Source: TMP-24 sp031376305 (GTDB lineage Bacteria; Pseudomonadota; Alphaproteobacteria; Rhodobacterales; Rhodobacteraceae). From it: 5,157 bases of DNA. The translations under genes were made by a program, and so were the position numbers. This document shows, in pieces, positions 4,643 to 5,157 of this stretch. Position 1 is the first letter of the stretch; each line of letters opens with the position of its first letter. Location of the stretch: positions 1 to 5,157 of the forward strand of contig JANMDM010000283.1 of NCBI GenBank assembly GCA_031376305.1, in the 5' to 3' direction. A model generated the notes under the pieces. That model saw only the letters and a list, made by a program, of their open reading frames with translations. It had not been told where the DNA came from and made no database searches.

Positions 4643-5157
4643 TCACTGCGCCACCCAGGTGGTGATCGCCGCCATATCCGGGCGCGGACGTTCCGGCGGG
4701 GTGGCGGTTTCCGTGCCGATATGAATTATCCCGGCCACCCATTCGCCGGGCGCCATGCCCAACCCTTCGGTCCTGAAAACCGGGTCGGCCACCGCCCAGC
4801 CGGTCAGCCAGTTCGCGGCCCAGCCCGCCGCATGCGCGGCATTCAGCAGCGTCACGCAGGCCGCCCCCGTCGACAGCATCTGCTCGGTCTCGGGGATTTT
4901 GTCGGTCGGGCGCGGCACTTTCACCACCACCACGGCCAGATCCGAGTCGGCGAATTGCGCCACACCCTTAGCCAGGGGTTGCGCCTCTAGCTCCAGCGCC
5001 GCGCCCCGCACCGCCGCCAAAGCCGCCAGCCGCCTGAGCGCCGCGGCCTCCAATACACTGAACCGCCACGGTTCCAGCTTGCCGTGATCGGGCACGCGGG
5101 CGGCCGCCGTCAGGATCGGCAGAAGTTCGTCGCGCGATGGCACCGGCAGCGCCAGGG
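4643..5157 (-). CDS. Nitroreductase family protein, YdjA-like (5' end outside window)
   Basis: FMN-dependent oxidoreductase of the nitroreductase superfamily, cytoplasmic; the natural substrate is unknown. About 170 residues are visible, open to the right edge and ending in TGA at 4645-4643. Visible blocks are LTAAARVPDHGKLEPWRF near the N-terminus (typical of the YdjA/RutE-like group), KIPETEQMLSTGAAC in the middle, AAHAAGWAANWLTGWA, and the C-terminal WVAGIIHIGTETATPPERPRP with the family's conserved glycine-rich end. The frame continues upstream of the GTG at 5143 as LALPVPSRDELL, so that GTG is not the start. Roughly 15-25 residues, including the usual RRS flavin-binding motif, lie beyond the window. 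It is the first gene of a unit with the EI24 protein, separated by 13 bases. Confidence 0.92.
   Translation of the reverse strand, partial: LALPVPSRDELLPILTAAARVPDHGKLEPWRFSVLEAAALRRLAALAAVRGAALELEAQPLAKGVAQFADSDLAVVVVKVPRPTDKIPETEQMLSTGAACVTLLNAAHAAGWAANWLTGWAVADPVFRTEGLGMAPGEWVAGIIHIGTETATPPERPRPDMAAITTWVAQ

Overview
This 5.2-kb window looks like the chromosome of a GC-rich alphaproteobacterium, most likely a member of the Rhodobacterales (Rhodobacter/Paracoccus-like). The protein sequences point to this: the aspartyl-tRNA synthetase C-terminus, the methylmalonyl-CoA epimerase followed by a DUF1467 protein, the EI24 membrane protein and the YdjA-like nitroreductase all read as alphaproteobacterial housekeeping types. 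No tRNA, rRNA, CRISPR array, transposase or phage gene is visible.

Layout, left to right. (1) 3-1166 (+): C-terminal part of aspS, entering from the left edge, with an unexpected in-frame segment of about 80 codons (about 240-491) inside the GAD domain. (2) A strong hairpin at 1188-1222 works as a terminator in both directions between aspS and a convergent 42-residue membrane protein gene (1294-1422, -). (3) 1423-1611 is a divergent intergenic region, then 1612-2325 (+) encodes a GNAT acetyltransferase. (4) 2369-3070 (-) encodes a response regulator with an unidentified helical C-terminal region, convergent with the acetyltransferase. (5) 3071-3236 is a second divergent intergenic region with a short inverted repeat. 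(6) 3237-3925 (+) is a two-gene unit, methylmalonyl-CoA epimerase and a DUF1467 small membrane protein, joined by a one-base TGATG overlap. (7) 3922-5157 (-) is a two-gene unit transcribed towards the left, a nitroreductase (5' end beyond the right edge) and an EI24/CysZ-like membrane protein; its last stop codon overlaps the DUF1467 stop codon on the opposite strand.

The genes do not form one pathway. They are short one- or two-gene units: translation (aspS), propionyl-CoA/methylmalonyl-CoA metabolism (epimerase), signalling (response regulator), protein or small-molecule acetylation (GNAT), flavin redox (nitroreductase) and membrane proteins of unclear role. The feature most worth a second look is the insertion in AspRS. 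It is absent from the family pattern as I know it, has clearly lower GC and different third-position codon use from its flanks, and keeps the reading frame open through to an intact motif 3. The 42-residue membrane protein is the second: it is short enough to be missed by ordinary gene calling.
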